From NCBI GenBank assembly GCA_021828405.1, contig JAKARZ010000002.1, forward strand, positions 1 through 64,000: 64,000 nt of DNA. The letters run 5' to 3'. The notes below the pieces were generated by a model. That model was not told where the DNA came from. It made no database searches and was given only the letters and a program-made list of their open reading frames with translations. The translations under genes were made by a program, and so were the position numbers. Positions 43,753 through 52,666 of this stretch are shown in pieces. Origin of the DNA: Bacillota bacterium. GTDB lineage: Bacteria > Bacillota_E > Sulfobacillia > Sulfobacillales > JAIMBI01. Within the stretch, counting starts at the first letter, position 1, and each line of letters opens with the position of its first letter.

Positions 43753-44511
43753 TCAACCGCGGTACTCAGGGGTGCCCATCCGCAGGAGCGCCGCCAGCGT
43801 TACGAGCTGATAGCCCCGCTGGCGGAGGTCATGAATAATGGCTGGCAGCGCCAAGTTGGTCTGCTTGCAGGTGTCTGAGGCATGCAACAACACGATGTCT
43901 CCGGGATGGGCCCGACTGATCACGCGGTGAATGATGACGGACACACCGGGGTTCATCCAGTCGAGCGAGTCCGTCCCCCAGGTGACAACCGTGTACCCGA
44001 GGGAATGCGCAGCGGCCAGCGTCGTCGCGTTGAAGTCGCCGTTCGGCGGGCGCACAAACCTGATGGGGCGCCCGGTGAGCGCCGTGAGCACCTGGTTCGT
44101 TTGGCGAATGTTAGCTACCACCCCTTGATAACCCAAGCTGGAATAGTTGACATGGGCCCATCCGTGGCTCTCGACCTGAAACCCCTCCGATACCAGCTGG
44201 TGCACGTAGTCGGGGTTGGCCTCGGCCCAGGGACCCGACAGAAAGAAGGTGGCCGGCACGTGGTCCTTCACCAGAATCGACAGCACTTGGGCAGGCATCA
44301 CGGTGCCCCACGAAATGTCAAACGTGAGGGTCAGGGCGCGCTGGGAGGTGGCCACCCCGCGGAGCGTGTACCGGGCGGCCGCCGGTGCCCTGGTTCCCCG
44401 CACGACGCCCGGACTGACCAGCCAGCCGATGAGCCACCCGACCACCGCGAGGGCTCCCACCAGCAACGCCACGCGCCCCGCGTCGCGGCGCGACAGGGCC
44501 ACAATCCGCAT
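43753..44511 (-). CDS. PdaB-like polysaccharide deacetylase
   Basis: A 252-residue protein with a short basic start and one membrane anchor (about residues 12-33, VALLVGALAVVGWLIGWLV), then a NodB domain: LTLTFDISWGTVMPAQVL, ATFFLSGPWAEANPDYV, ESHGWAHVNYSSLGYQ, RPPNGDFN, and a final LLHASD. TFDISWG and the length are those of the PdaB (YbaN) family, a sporulation protein needed for cortex stability in Bacillus. The start ATG 44511 has GGGGGGTGAAGGG before it; the frame is open further back but without meaning. Confidence 0.88.
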   Translation of the reverse strand: MRIVALSRRDAGRVALLVGALAVVGWLIGWLVSPGVVRGTRAPAAARYTLRGVATSQRALTLTFDISWGTVMPAQVLSILVKDHVPATFFLSGPWAEANPDYVHQLVSEGFQVESHGWAHVNYSSLGYQGVVANIRQTNQVLTALTGRPIRFVRPPNGDFNATTLAAAHSLGYTVVTWGTDSLDWMNPGVSVIIHRVISRAHPGDIVLLHASDTCKQTNLALPAIIHDLRQRGYQLVTLAALLRMGTPEYRG

Positions 44512-44733
44512 CCCTTCACCCCCCTGGCCACCCACGCCGCCGCTTGCTCGCAGGCATGGGTATGCGGCGCATCCGCGGGCTAGACATGGGCACCGCCGAC
44601 CGGGGCGAGGCAGGAAAAGTCGACCAGCACGGCGAACATCGCCGGCACGGCTCGCGCGTGTGGCGTGCGGGCGAAGGCAGGTCACACACATAACGCTCCA
44701 TACGTAAATTAATGAGTAGAAGGGAGATGCGGC

Positions 44734-45978
44734 ATGGCCAAGCCGCCGTCGGTTTATCGGTCCCAGTCGTTTGTCAAGTTGTGGGTGTCGCAGGTGGTGT
44801 CGAAGGCCGGCGCCAACTTTGTCGAGGTGGGCTTGGCCGTCTTTGCTATGAGCGTCGCCCGCGGAGATTTGGCGGCGTACGGCGGCATTATCTTTGCTGG
44901 CATGATTCCCGCGGTGCTGCTGGGCTGGGCCGTGGGGGGCGTTGCCGACCGCTGGAACCGCAAACGGACCATGGTGACCGGGGACATCATTCGGGCGGTG
45001 TTGGTGTTGTCCGTCCCCGTGGTGAACCAACTGTGGTGGGCGTACGGTGCCGTCTTCCTGGTGGAGACGGTGGGACTGGTGTACAAGCCCGGCGTTCGCG
45101 CTATGACGCCCGACACGGTGGGTGAGGGACAGGTTATGGCCGCCGGCAGCGCGTTGTCCGTGGGGCAATCCCTGGTTGACATTCCCGTGTACCTGCTGGT
45201 GGGCGTGATCGTGGCCCGCGCCGGCAACGCATCCCCCTTCATCATTGATGCCGCAGCCTTCTTGGTCGCCGGCGCCACGCTCGCCACGCTGGTGCTGCCG
45301 ACCCAGGCGGCGGCGCCCCGATCCGAGGGCACGAGCTTTTGGTCCGATCTCCGCGATGGCGTCGCGTTTCACGTGCGCACCCCGGTCGTCGGGCGCCTCC
45401 TCGTGTTGTCCATGGTGGGCGTGATTGGCGTAGCGGGTGTCAACGTGGCGTCTGCGGCCGTCATCCAGCGCCTCTTGGGACGGCCCGAAGGAGACTTGGG
45501 CTGGCTCTTGGCCGGCATCGCCGCGGGCATGTGGGCGGGATCCACCTTGATGGGGCGAATCGGCGACGACCACCGCCGCTACAGCACGCTCGTTGCGCTC
45601 GGGCTCTTGGGGTTCGGCCTCGAAACCGCCGGGGTCGCGTGGTCACGCGATTTATTCTTGACTATTGGCCTTTACGTGGTGGGCGGCTTTTGCAACGCGG
45701 TTTATCAGCTGCCGATCCGGGCGTGGCTCCAGACGACTGTGCCTCGCGAGATGCGGGGACGGGTCTTCGCCGCCCGCGGGATGGGCATTGGGTCCACGGC
45801 AGCCGTGGCGGCGCTCCTGACGGGCTGGGTGGTCAACATCTGGACGCTGCCGGCGCTCCTAGTCGTGCTGGCCGCCTTTGCGGTAGCGGCGGCGGGGTTG
45901 GCGGTGTTCTGGCTCGCCCGGGCGGCGCGGGCGCCAAGCGGCGGCGTGGCGCGCACGCCATCGGCGGCGGACGGCTAA
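44734..45978 (+). CDS. MFS transporter
   Basis: A 414-residue major facilitator with about 12 hydrophobic segments. The start YRSQSFVKLWVSQVVSKAGANFVEVGL and the loop VADRWNRKRTMVTGDIIRA resemble MFS efflux proteins of the same class as that on the prkA element. ATG 44734 follows GAAGGGAGA. It stands alone between pdaB and the IS remnant. Substrate unknown. Confidence 0.88.
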   Translation: MAKPPSVYRSQSFVKLWVSQVVSKAGANFVEVGLAVFAMSVARGDLAAYGGIIFAGMIPAVLLGWAVGGVADRWNRKRTMVTGDIIRAVLVLSVPVVNQLWWAYGAVFLVETVGLVYKPGVRAMTPDTVGEGQVMAAGSALSVGQSLVDIPVYLLVGVIVARAGNASPFIIDAAAFLVAGATLATLVLPTQAAAPRSEGTSFWSDLRDGVAFHVRTPVVGRLLVLSMVGVIGVAGVNVASAAVIQRLLGRPEGDLGWLLAGIAAGMWAGSTLMGRIGDDHRRYSTLVALGLLGFGLETAGVAWSRDLFLTIGLYVVGGFCNAVYQLPIRAWLQTTVPREMRGRVFAARGMGIGSTAAVAALLTGWVVNIWTLPALLVVLAAFAVAAAGLAVFWLARAARAPSGGVARTPSAADG

Positions 45979-46004
45979 TAGAGCCATTCCTACCTGACGT
46001 CCGT

Positions 46005-46625
46005 TTTGGTCGGTGTGGGATTCGCTGATTCCAAGCGCCACCGCCAGCGAAAAGAAACCGGGTCCGTGTTCACCCCGTCGAGGTATTGCTGGAGGCGGGT
46101 TTCCAGTTCCTCCGCCGCGTCCACGCGGATCCCCCCGCAAGTCCTGCTTCGCCAGCTTGGCGAAGAACATCTTGACCCGGTTCAGCCAGGAGGCATGCAC
46201 CGGGGGGAACACGAACTCAAAGCGCTTCGGTTTGGTGGCCAAGTAGGCGCGGGTCTCCTGGGACGTGTGGGCGGAATGGTTGTCTAACACGACCTGGATC
46301 TTCACGGGGGTCTCGTACTTCGCGTCCCACGCTTACAGCCACTCCACGAACTCCCGACTCCGGTGGCGGCCGCGGACTAACCCCAAGACCTCGCCCGTCG
46401 CAAGGTCGATGCCCGCGAGCAGAGTCCGGATTCCCAGCCGCTGGTATTCGTAATTCCGCTCCCACGTGCCCTGGTCGGGCATCCCCGCCTGGGGCGGGCA
46501 ATCGGGGGCGATGGCCCGCAGTGCTTGAATCCGAGGCTTTTCATCGTAGGACCAATGCACCGTGCGGGGGTCCTCCGCCGCGTCGACCGCAACGGGCACC
46601 TTGCCGTGGCGCGTCCCCGGGCGGG
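46005..46625 (-). pseudogene. IS630-family transposase remnant
   Basis: Minus-strand coding remnants in order: YDEKPRIQALRAIAPDCPP, NYEYQRLGIRTLLAGIDLATGEVLGLV, RHRSREFVEWL, then an in-frame TAA at about 46332-46334 followed directly by AWDAKYETP, VVLDNHSAHTS, and FVFPPVHASWLNRVKMFFAKLA (the DDE motif regions of IS630). At a run of six G on the minus strand (about 46129-46134) the frame shifts; in the next frame the true C-terminus continues GIRVDAAEELETRLQQYL to about 46005. The N-terminal DNA-binding part is missing. One stop, one frameshift and one truncation make it inactive. No terminal repeats were found. Confidence 0.85.
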
Positions 46626-46751
46626 AGCCGTTCATCGAACCGCTGGTGGCGGAGAAAACCCCCATGGGCCACGCCCCGCGGTTGGATGACCGCGATCGCC
46701 GTGCACTGACTGGGGTGGCCCACCGGTACAATAGGCACCGGAGGGACGGCC

Positions 46752-48005
46752 ATGTGGGAACAAGCGGGGATTGTGGCGGTGGGCGACGAGGTGCTCACGG
46801 GGGAAACCATCAACACGAACGGGGCTTGGCTGGCGCAAGAACTGCTCCAGGCCGGGAGTCGGGTCGCGTGGCAACTGGTGGTGCCCGACGACGAACAGGC
46901 GATTGCGGACGCGGTGCGCTGGGGACTGCGGTCGGTGCCGCTGGTGGTGCTGGTGGGAGGATTGGGCCCCACGCCCGACGACCGGACGCGCGCGGGGGTG
47001 GCCCGGGGGCTGGGCATCGGGATGGCTGTGGATCCCGAGTGGTCCGCCGCACTGGAGGCACGGCACGGCGGCGAGGGGGCGTCGCGAGCCCGATCGATTG
47101 GCGCCCAGGCCATGCGGCTCTACGGAGCCGAGCTGCTCGAAAACCATGTGGGCACTGCACCGGGTCAGCTGATCGCCACGCCGAGGGGCGTGGTGGCACT
47201 CCTGCCCGGGCCCCCGGCGGAGTGCCGCTCGGTGGCCGCGGCCCTGACGGCCCGGGTCGAGCGCGCCACGGGGCGGCGGATCGTCCGCCACAGCTGGCGC
47301 GTGTACGACCTGCCGGAGTCGGAGCTGGCGTTTCGCCTAGGGAGCCTGTTGACCGACGCGGGCGGCCCGCGCACGGGGCTGTACGTGCGCCCGGGTGTGG
47401 TGGAGTGGCGGGTGGAGGTTGAGGAAGGGTCTCCTGAGGCCCAGCGCCTCCCCGAACTGTTGGCGGAAGCCGAGCGGCGCGCGAGGGTCCCCCTGTTTGG
47501 GGAGGAGCCCGCCGCCGATGCGACAGCTCTGGTTCGAGAGCTGGCACGGCGCGGCGATACGGTGGCGCTGGCGGAGTCGCTCACCGGGGGAATGCTGGCG
47601 GCGCAGCTGACGACGGTGCCGGGCGCCTCACGCGTGGTCCTCGAGGGACAGGTCGTGTATACTGAGCCCGCGAAGGTGCGTGTGGGCGTGCCCGTGTCGC
47701 TGTTGTCGACAGAGGGCGCCGTCAGTGGTCATGTGGCGTTGGCGTTGGCTGATGCGGTCCGACACCGGGCCGGGGCGACGTGGGGCTTGGGGACCACGGG
47801 ATATGCAGGCCCAGAGGGTGGCGACCGGCACCATCCGGTCGGGACATACTACGTGGCACTGACCGGACCGGGGGTCAGCGAGGTGCGAGAGCGCCGTTCG
47901 CGGTCTGACCGCGAGTGGGTGCGGGGGGCTGCGGCCGAAACCGCACGGCATCTTCTTGCACTAGCGCTGGCGGGTCGACTGCCGCCTGGAGCCGAAGGAC
48001 ATTAG
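46752..48005 (+). CDS. cinA: CinA, nicotinamide mononucleotide deamidase / competence-damage protein
   Basis: A 417-residue two-domain protein. The N-terminal MoaB/COG1058 domain starts AGIVAVGDEVLTGETINTNGAWLAQEL, with VGGLGPTPDDRTR and LLPGPPAE. The C-terminal PncC amidase domain has AESLTGGMLAAQLTTVPGAS with the catalytic Ser near residue 277 and GTTGYAGPEGG. It recycles NMN in pyridine nucleotide salvage. ATG 46752 follows GGAGGGA. In Bacillus it lies just before recA; here a DEAD-box helicase is inserted between them. Confidence 0.95.
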   Translation: MWEQAGIVAVGDEVLTGETINTNGAWLAQELLQAGSRVAWQLVVPDDEQAIADAVRWGLRSVPLVVLVGGLGPTPDDRTRAGVARGLGIGMAVDPEWSAALEARHGGEGASRARSIGAQAMRLYGAELLENHVGTAPGQLIATPRGVVALLPGPPAECRSVAAALTARVERATGRRIVRHSWRVYDLPESELAFRLGSLLTDAGGPRTGLYVRPGVVEWRVEVEEGSPEAQRLPELLAEAERRARVPLFGEEPAADATALVRELARRGDTVALAESLTGGMLAAQLTTVPGASRVVLEGQVVYTEPAKVRVGVPVSLLSTEGAVSGHVALALADAVRHRAGATWGLGTTGYAGPEGGDRHHPVGTYYVALTGPGVSEVRERRSRSDREWVRGAAAETARHLLALALAGRLPPGAEGH

Positions 48006-48051
48006 TGGCACGGATGCACAACACATCACGTGGCGAGTGAACGGAGACGAG

Positions 48052-49683
48052 ATGGGACAGGAAGAACTGGACGACAAGACAACTACCCCCAGCAACCCTT
48101 TTCGCGAGATGGGCATTTCCCATGCCGTTTTGCGGTCGTTGGCCGATATGGGATTCGAGGAACCGACGCCGATTCAGGCGTTGGCGGTGCCGGTCGCCAT
48201 GGGGGGGCGCGACCTAATTGGCCAAGCCCAGACGGGCACCGGCAAGACCGCCGCGTTCGGCATTCCCATCGTAGAGCGGCTCGACCACCGGGGACGGCAC
48301 GTGCAGGCACTCGTGCTGTGCCCCACGCGCGAGCTGGCGATTCAGGTGTCAGAAGAAATTACGCGCATCGGGCGCCACAACGCCCTCCGGGTCGTCCCCA
48401 TTTACGGGGGCCAATCCTATGACCGGCAGATTCGGGCGCTGGAGCATGGGGCACAGGTGGTGATCGGGACGCCGGGCCGGGTGATTGATCACATCAAGCG
48501 CGGCACCCTGAAGCTGGACCATGTGCACCAGGTGGTGTTGGATGAAGCGGACGAGATGCTCGACATGGGCTTCATTGAGGACGTGGAGTTCATCTTGAAT
48601 CAGGTACCGATGGAACGGCAGACGCTGTTGTTTTCCGCGACCGTGCCCGATCCCATTGCCCGCCTCGCCCAACGCTACTTGAAGACTCCGGAGCGCTTGG
48701 CGGTTAATCCGGAACGGCTCACCGTACCGCTCACGGAACAAACGTACTACGAGGCGCGCGAGCACGAGAAGGTCGAGGCACTGAGCCGCATTCTGGACAT
48801 TGAGGCCGCGGACCGGGCGATCGTGTTCTGCCGTACCAAACAGCGCGTGGACGAGCTCACCGAGGCGCTGCAGGCCCGGGGCTACTCCGCTGAAGCCATT
48901 CACGGCGATTTGAACCAGTCCCAGCGGACCCGCGTGATGAAGCGGTTTCGCGATGGCGTCAGCGAAATTCTGGTAGCCACCGACGTGGCGGCCCGGGGCC
49001 TGGACATCGAGGGAGTCTCGCACGTGGTCAACTACGACCTGCCGCAGGACCCCGAAAGCTATGTCCACCGCATTGGTCGGACGGGGCGCGCGGGCCGGAC
49101 GGGCACGGCGATTTCGCTGGTGCATCCGCGCGAGGTGCGCCAGATGCGCCTGTTGGAGCGAACGCTGCACGTACGCATTCCGCGCCGGCCCGTGCCGTCC
49201 GTCCGGGACGTGGCGGCCAAGCAGCGCGAGGCGCTGCGCGGGCGGCTCGCTGAGGAAGTGGAGCGCGGCGTGGTACCCGAGTACCGGGAGATTGCCTTGG
49301 CGCTCGCGGAGGACTACGACTCCGTGGACATTGCCGCCGCGGCCATGCGCCTTTTGAACGACAAGGGGCGCGAGCCCGCCGACGCCAGTAGCTATGGCGA
49401 CACCGGCGCCGAGCCGGGCATGGTGCGCCTGTTCTTGAATCTCGGCCACGTGGATCGCCTGACCCCGGCCGACGTCGTGCGCGGGCTCGCGGAGTCGACT
49501 AACATCCGCGGCAGCATGATTGGGCTCATCGACATTTACGATCGATTTACGTTTGTCGAGGTGCCGGATGATGCCGCGCGCAAAATTATGGCGTCCGCGC
49601 AGCGTTTGTCGATTAAGGGCCGCGCGGTGAGCATCGAACCGGCCCGACCCCGGGAGGAGTCTGCCCCTAGACCGCGAATATAG
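48052..49683 (+). CDS. DEAD-box RNA helicase (CshA/DeaD type)
   Basis: A 543-residue helicase that remodels RNA structure in ribosome assembly and mRNA decay. Q motif FEEPTPIQALA, Walker A AQTGTGKTAAF, PTRELA, DEAD near residue 164, SAT, and HRIGRTGRAG are all present. The C-terminal 75 residues (VRLFLNLGHVDRLTPADVVRGL, FTFVEVP) form a DbpA-like RNA-binding domain that docks on structured RNA. ATG 48052 has GGAG five bases upstream; GTG 48037 is a longer alternative. It precedes recA by 27 bases and may be co-transcribed. Confidence 0.94.
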   Translation: MGQEELDDKTTTPSNPFREMGISHAVLRSLADMGFEEPTPIQALAVPVAMGGRDLIGQAQTGTGKTAAFGIPIVERLDHRGRHVQALVLCPTRELAIQVSEEITRIGRHNALRVVPIYGGQSYDRQIRALEHGAQVVIGTPGRVIDHIKRGTLKLDHVHQVVLDEADEMLDMGFIEDVEFILNQVPMERQTLLFSATVPDPIARLAQRYLKTPERLAVNPERLTVPLTEQTYYEAREHEKVEALSRILDIEAADRAIVFCRTKQRVDELTEALQARGYSAEAIHGDLNQSQRTRVMKRFRDGVSEILVATDVAARGLDIEGVSHVVNYDLPQDPESYVHRIGRTGRAGRTGTAISLVHPREVRQMRLLERTLHVRIPRRPVPSVRDVAAKQREALRGRLAEEVERGVVPEYREIALALAEDYDSVDIAAAAMRLLNDKGREPADASSYGDTGAEPGMVRLFLNLGHVDRLTPADVVRGLAESTNIRGSMIGLIDIYDRFTFVEVPDDAARKIMASAQRLSIKGRAVSIEPARPREESAPRPRI

Positions 49684-49710
49684 CGGCCAGCGACGCCGGG
49701 GGAGGACTGA

Positions 49711-50748
49711 ATGATGGCGATGGAACGAGACAAGGCGCTGGACCTGGCCCTGGCTCAGATCGAGAAGCAGTTTGGCAAAGGCTCCATCATGCGGATGGGG
49801 CAGGCGTCTGCGCGCATGGCGGTGGACGTGATTCCCACCGGAGCGCTCGCGCTTGACGTGGCGCTCGGCGTGGGCGGCCTGCCACGCGGCCGCGTAGTGG
49901 AAATTTACGGGCAGGAATCATCGGGCAAGACCACCGTCGCGCTGCACGTGGTGGCGGAGGCGCAACGGCGCGGAGGCGTCGCTGCGTTCATTGACGCGGA
50001 GCACGCCCTCGATCCCGCCTACGCGGCCAAGGTGGGGGTGGACTTGGACCAGCTCCTGATTTCCCAGCCGGACACGGGCGAGCAGGCGCTCGAGATTGCC
50101 GAAGCGCTGGTACGTTCCGGCGCCGTCGACGTGATCGTCGTCGACTCGGTCGCAGCCTTGGTGCCGCGTGCCGAAATTGAGGGGGAAATGGGCGACGCCC
50201 ATGTGGGATTGCAGGCCCGGCTGATGAGCCAGGCGCTGCGGAAGCTCACCGGCGCCATCTCCAAGTCCCGGACCATTACGATTTTCATCAACCAGATCCG
50301 CGAAAAAGTGGGAATCATGTTCGGAAACCCGGAAACGACCCCCGGTGGGCGCGCGCTCAAGTTCTATGCCTCCATCCGGCTCGAAGTGCGCCGGGCGGAA
50401 ACCTTAAAGCAGGGCAACGACGTGATCGGCAGCCGGACGCGGGTCAAAGTGGTGAAGAACAAGGTGGCTCCGCCGTTCAAGCAGGCCGAGTTTGATATTC
50501 TGTATGGGGAGGGCATCTCCCGTGCGGGGAACCTCCTGGACTTGGCCACCGAGATGGGCTTGGTGCAAAAGAGCGGAGCGTGGTACGCATACGGCGACTT
50601 GCGACTGGGCCAAGGTCGGGAGAATTCGCGGGATTACCTGAAGCAGAATCCCGACTTGGCGGCAGAGATCGAGGAGCGGGTGCGGGGGGCGCTGAAGCTG
50701 GGGGTGGTGGAATCGACGGATCTGCCGGAGGACGAGACCGACGCGTAG
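49711..50748 (+). CDS. recA: RecA recombinase
   Basis: A 345-residue RecA: the P-loop GQESSGKTT near residue 68, [29 protein letters not shown], the L1/L2 loops ([31 protein letters not shown]), and an acidic C-terminus. ATG 49711 follows GGGGGAGGA. There is no room for a LexA-type box between the helicase stop and this start, so if SOS control exists it must act further upstream. It is followed at once by recX. Confidence 0.97.
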   Translation: MMAMERDKALDLALAQIEKQFGKGSIMRMGQASARMAVDVIPTGALALDVALGVGGLPRGRVVEIYGQESSGKTTVALHVVAEAQRRGGVAAFIDAEHALDPAYAAKVGVDLDQLLISQPDTGEQALEIAEALVRSGAVDVIVVDSVAALVPRAEIEGEMGDAHVGLQARLMSQALRKLTGAISKSRTITIFINQIREKVGIMFGNPETTPGGRALKFYASIRLEVRRAETLKQGNDVIGSRTRVKVVKNKVAPPFKQAEFDILYGEGISRAGNLLDLATEMGLVQKSGAWYAYGDLRLGQGRENSRDYLKQNPDLAAEIEERVRGALKLGVVESTDLPEDETDA

Positions 50749-50759
50749 GTGCGGCGCCT

Positions 50760-51206
50760 GTGGGGGAAGCCGACGCTCGCAGACTGGCATTGCGTTGGCT
50801 TGCCGGGCGGGCGCTCAGTCGGCGGGAATTGTCGGCCCGTCTTCAGCGTGTCGGCGTGACGGCTCCGGAGTCCACTGTGGACGCGCTGGAGCGGCAGGGC
50901 TGGCAGAGCGACCAGGCGGTGGCCCGGGCGGAGTTGGACCGGGCGCAGCGGCGGCGCGACGGCCCGGTTCGGCTGGCCCATCGCCTGCGGGAGCGCGGCC
51001 TCAGCGAAAGCTTAGTCCGCGACACGGTGAACTCCGTCGATCCCGACTTGTGGTGGGAGCAGGCGTGGCGCGAAGCGGAGCAGTTCCCGCCGGGTGGCGC
51101 TCAGCGGCCACGACTGGCCCGGCGTTTAGCGCGTCTGGGGTATTCCGCCGCCATCATCGCCCGCGTGCTGGACCGGCTGGGGCCTGAGGACCCGGACGGC
51201 CACTGA
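50760..51206 (+). CDS. recX: RecX regulatory protein
   Basis: A 148-residue, mostly helical protein of three tandem helical repeats (ALRWLAGRALSRRELSARLQRVGV; LAHRLRERGLSESLVRDTVN; RRLARLGYSAAIIARVLDRLG). RecX binds RecA filaments and limits or modulates them. GTG 50760 begins 12 bases after the recA stop; the frame is open further back, inside recA, so the start is set by length and the GEADARRLALRWLAGR opening. The ribosome site is weak, suggesting coupling to recA. Confidence 0.88.
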   Translation: MGEADARRLALRWLAGRALSRRELSARLQRVGVTAPESTVDALERQGWQSDQAVARAELDRAQRRRDGPVRLAHRLRERGLSESLVRDTVNSVDPDLWWEQAWREAEQFPPGGAQRPRLARRLARLGYSAAIIARVLDRLGPEDPDGH

Positions 51207-51249
51207 AGCGCGCCGAGGCAGACTTGGCGGCATGTTGGGGAAGGGGGCG

Positions 51250-51798
51250 ATGGCAATGGCGGAACGGTCGGCACCGAGCGAAATCGGAGGGCGCATGGCG
51301 ACCCGGGGGGTGGGGGCGCTAATCGCAAGCCTGGTTCGGTATCCCGAATTGTCCAGCTTGGACTTTCAGCCTGAAGGAGGCGACGGCGGCCGAGTGACCC
51401 TGTCCTTCTGTCTCCGTGGCCGCCTGCCGCACGATCGGGCGGCGGCCCTGGCGGATTCCTTGATGGAAGTGCTGCTGACCTATCACCACCTGCTGCGATT
51501 CCCGCTGGCTGGCGACGGGGTGGCGGAATTCACGACCGAGTACGTGGAGCCACTGACGATTCTTCGGCTAGCCCGCGACATTGAGAGCCTGTCCCCCGAC
51601 GAAGTGGGCATGGTGATCGACCTCCTGAGGGACCAGTGTGGAGTTGATCTCTTGATGGACCCCAACGACTTCAGCGAAGACGACCTTTTGGACCAGGAGG
51701 AGACGATCCAGGCGGCCCTGGACTCTCTCAGTCAGGAGCCGGGCCGTCGACTGTTTGCGCTGCGCGAAGAGGGACGGGTGTTGGTGTTCAACACGTGA
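51250..51798 (+). CDS. Uncharacterised protein between recX and ymdB
   Basis: A 182-residue protein with no recognised domain. ATG 51250 is preferred because GGGGAAGGGGGC stands directly upstream. The N-terminal half has alternating strands (GRVTLSFCLRGRLP, AEFTTEYVEPLTILRL), the C-terminal half is acidic and helical (DPNDFSEDDLLDQEETIQAALDSL), and the end LFALREEGRVLVFNT looks like a last strand. There is no membrane segment. It occupies the place where Bacillus has rny (RNase Y), and no RNase Y is seen. Confidence 0.7.
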   Translation: MAMAERSAPSEIGGRMATRGVGALIASLVRYPELSSLDFQPEGGDGGRVTLSFCLRGRLPHDRAAALADSLMEVLLTYHHLLRFPLAGDGVAEFTTEYVEPLTILRLARDIESLSPDEVGMVIDLLRDQCGVDLLMDPNDFSEDDLLDQEETIQAALDSLSQEPGRRLFALREEGRVLVFNT

Positions 51799-51859
51799 GG
51801 CGAAATCGCTTGGCGTCGCCTGACCGACGCACGCTGCCGGGTGGGGAGGATGGACCGTC

Positions 51860-52645
51860 GTGCGGGTGCTGATGCTGGGCGATGTGGTGGGCAAGCCCGG
51901 ACGGCGCTTGGTGCGCGCGTCGGTGCCGCGCCTCCGGCGGGAGCGCAACCTGGACCTCGTCGTCGTCAACGCCGAAAATGCGGCCGGGGGCAACGGCCTC
52001 ACGCACGAGGTGGCCGATGAGTTGCTGTCGTCGGGCGTCGACGTCCTGACGTCGGGCAACCACATTTTCGACAAGGACAACGTGCTCACGTTTATCGGCG
52101 ATCTGCCCGTCCTGCTTCGGCCCGTGAACTATCCCCCGGGCACTCCGGGACACGGGGCCGTGGTCGTCGAGGCGCGCGATGGTACACGGGTGGGCATCAT
52201 CAACGTGTCGGGTCGGGCGTTCCTGCCCCAAGCCTACGATGACCCGTTTCGGGCCATGGACGCCGCGTTGGACGCCCTGCCCGTTGCTGACGCCGTCCTG
52301 GTGGACGTGCATGCCGAAACCACCTCCGAGAAAGTCGCGCTTGGGTGGTACCTGGATGGGAGGGTGTCGTTGCTGGTGGGCACGCACACCCACGTACAGA
52401 CCGCCGATGAGTGGATCCTGCCCCAAGGCACGGGCTACCTGAGTGATCTGGGTATGTGTGGACCGTACAGGTCGGTGATCGGGGTGCGCACGGAGCTTGT
52501 GTTGCAAAAGTTTTTGACCCAGCGCCCGGTGCGCTTTGAGACGGCCACCGGACCCGCACAACTCTGCGGCCTGATTGCCACCATCGAGGCGGGGCGCACG
52601 GTGGCGATGGAGCGCGTTTACGAGCGAGAGCCGCTGTCGACGTAG
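51860..52645 (+). CDS. ymdB: YmdB-family metallophosphodiesterase
   Basis: A 261-residue calcineurin-like phosphodiesterase: MLGDVVGKPGRR, VVNAENAAGGNGL, TSGNHIFDKD, DVHAETTSEK and GTHTHVQTADE are the conserved metal and substrate segments of YmdB, which hydrolyses 2',3'-cyclic nucleotides and affects sporulation versus biofilm decisions in Bacillus. GTG 51860 is the start. Position after recA fits synteny. Confidence 0.94.
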   Translation: MRVLMLGDVVGKPGRRLVRASVPRLRRERNLDLVVVNAENAAGGNGLTHEVADELLSSGVDVLTSGNHIFDKDNVLTFIGDLPVLLRPVNYPPGTPGHGAVVVEARDGTRVGIINVSGRAFLPQAYDDPFRAMDAALDALPVADAVLVDVHAETTSEKVALGWYLDGRVSLLVGTHTHVQTADEWILPQGTGYLSDLGMCGPYRSVIGVRTELVLQKFLTQRPVRFETATGPAQLCGLIATIEAGRTVAMERVYEREPLST

Positions 52646-52666
52646 CAGCGGGGGCGGAGGGACACG

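Noticed and set aside
43753..45573. A 606-codon minus-strand frame for the PdaB-like gene
   Set aside because: Its first 350 codons are antisense to the MFS gene and have shadow composition. The real start with a membrane anchor and ribosome site is 44511.
49684..49710. LexA/SOS box before recA
   Set aside because: Only 27 bases separate the helicase stop from recA, and they contain no CGAAC/GTTCG dyad.
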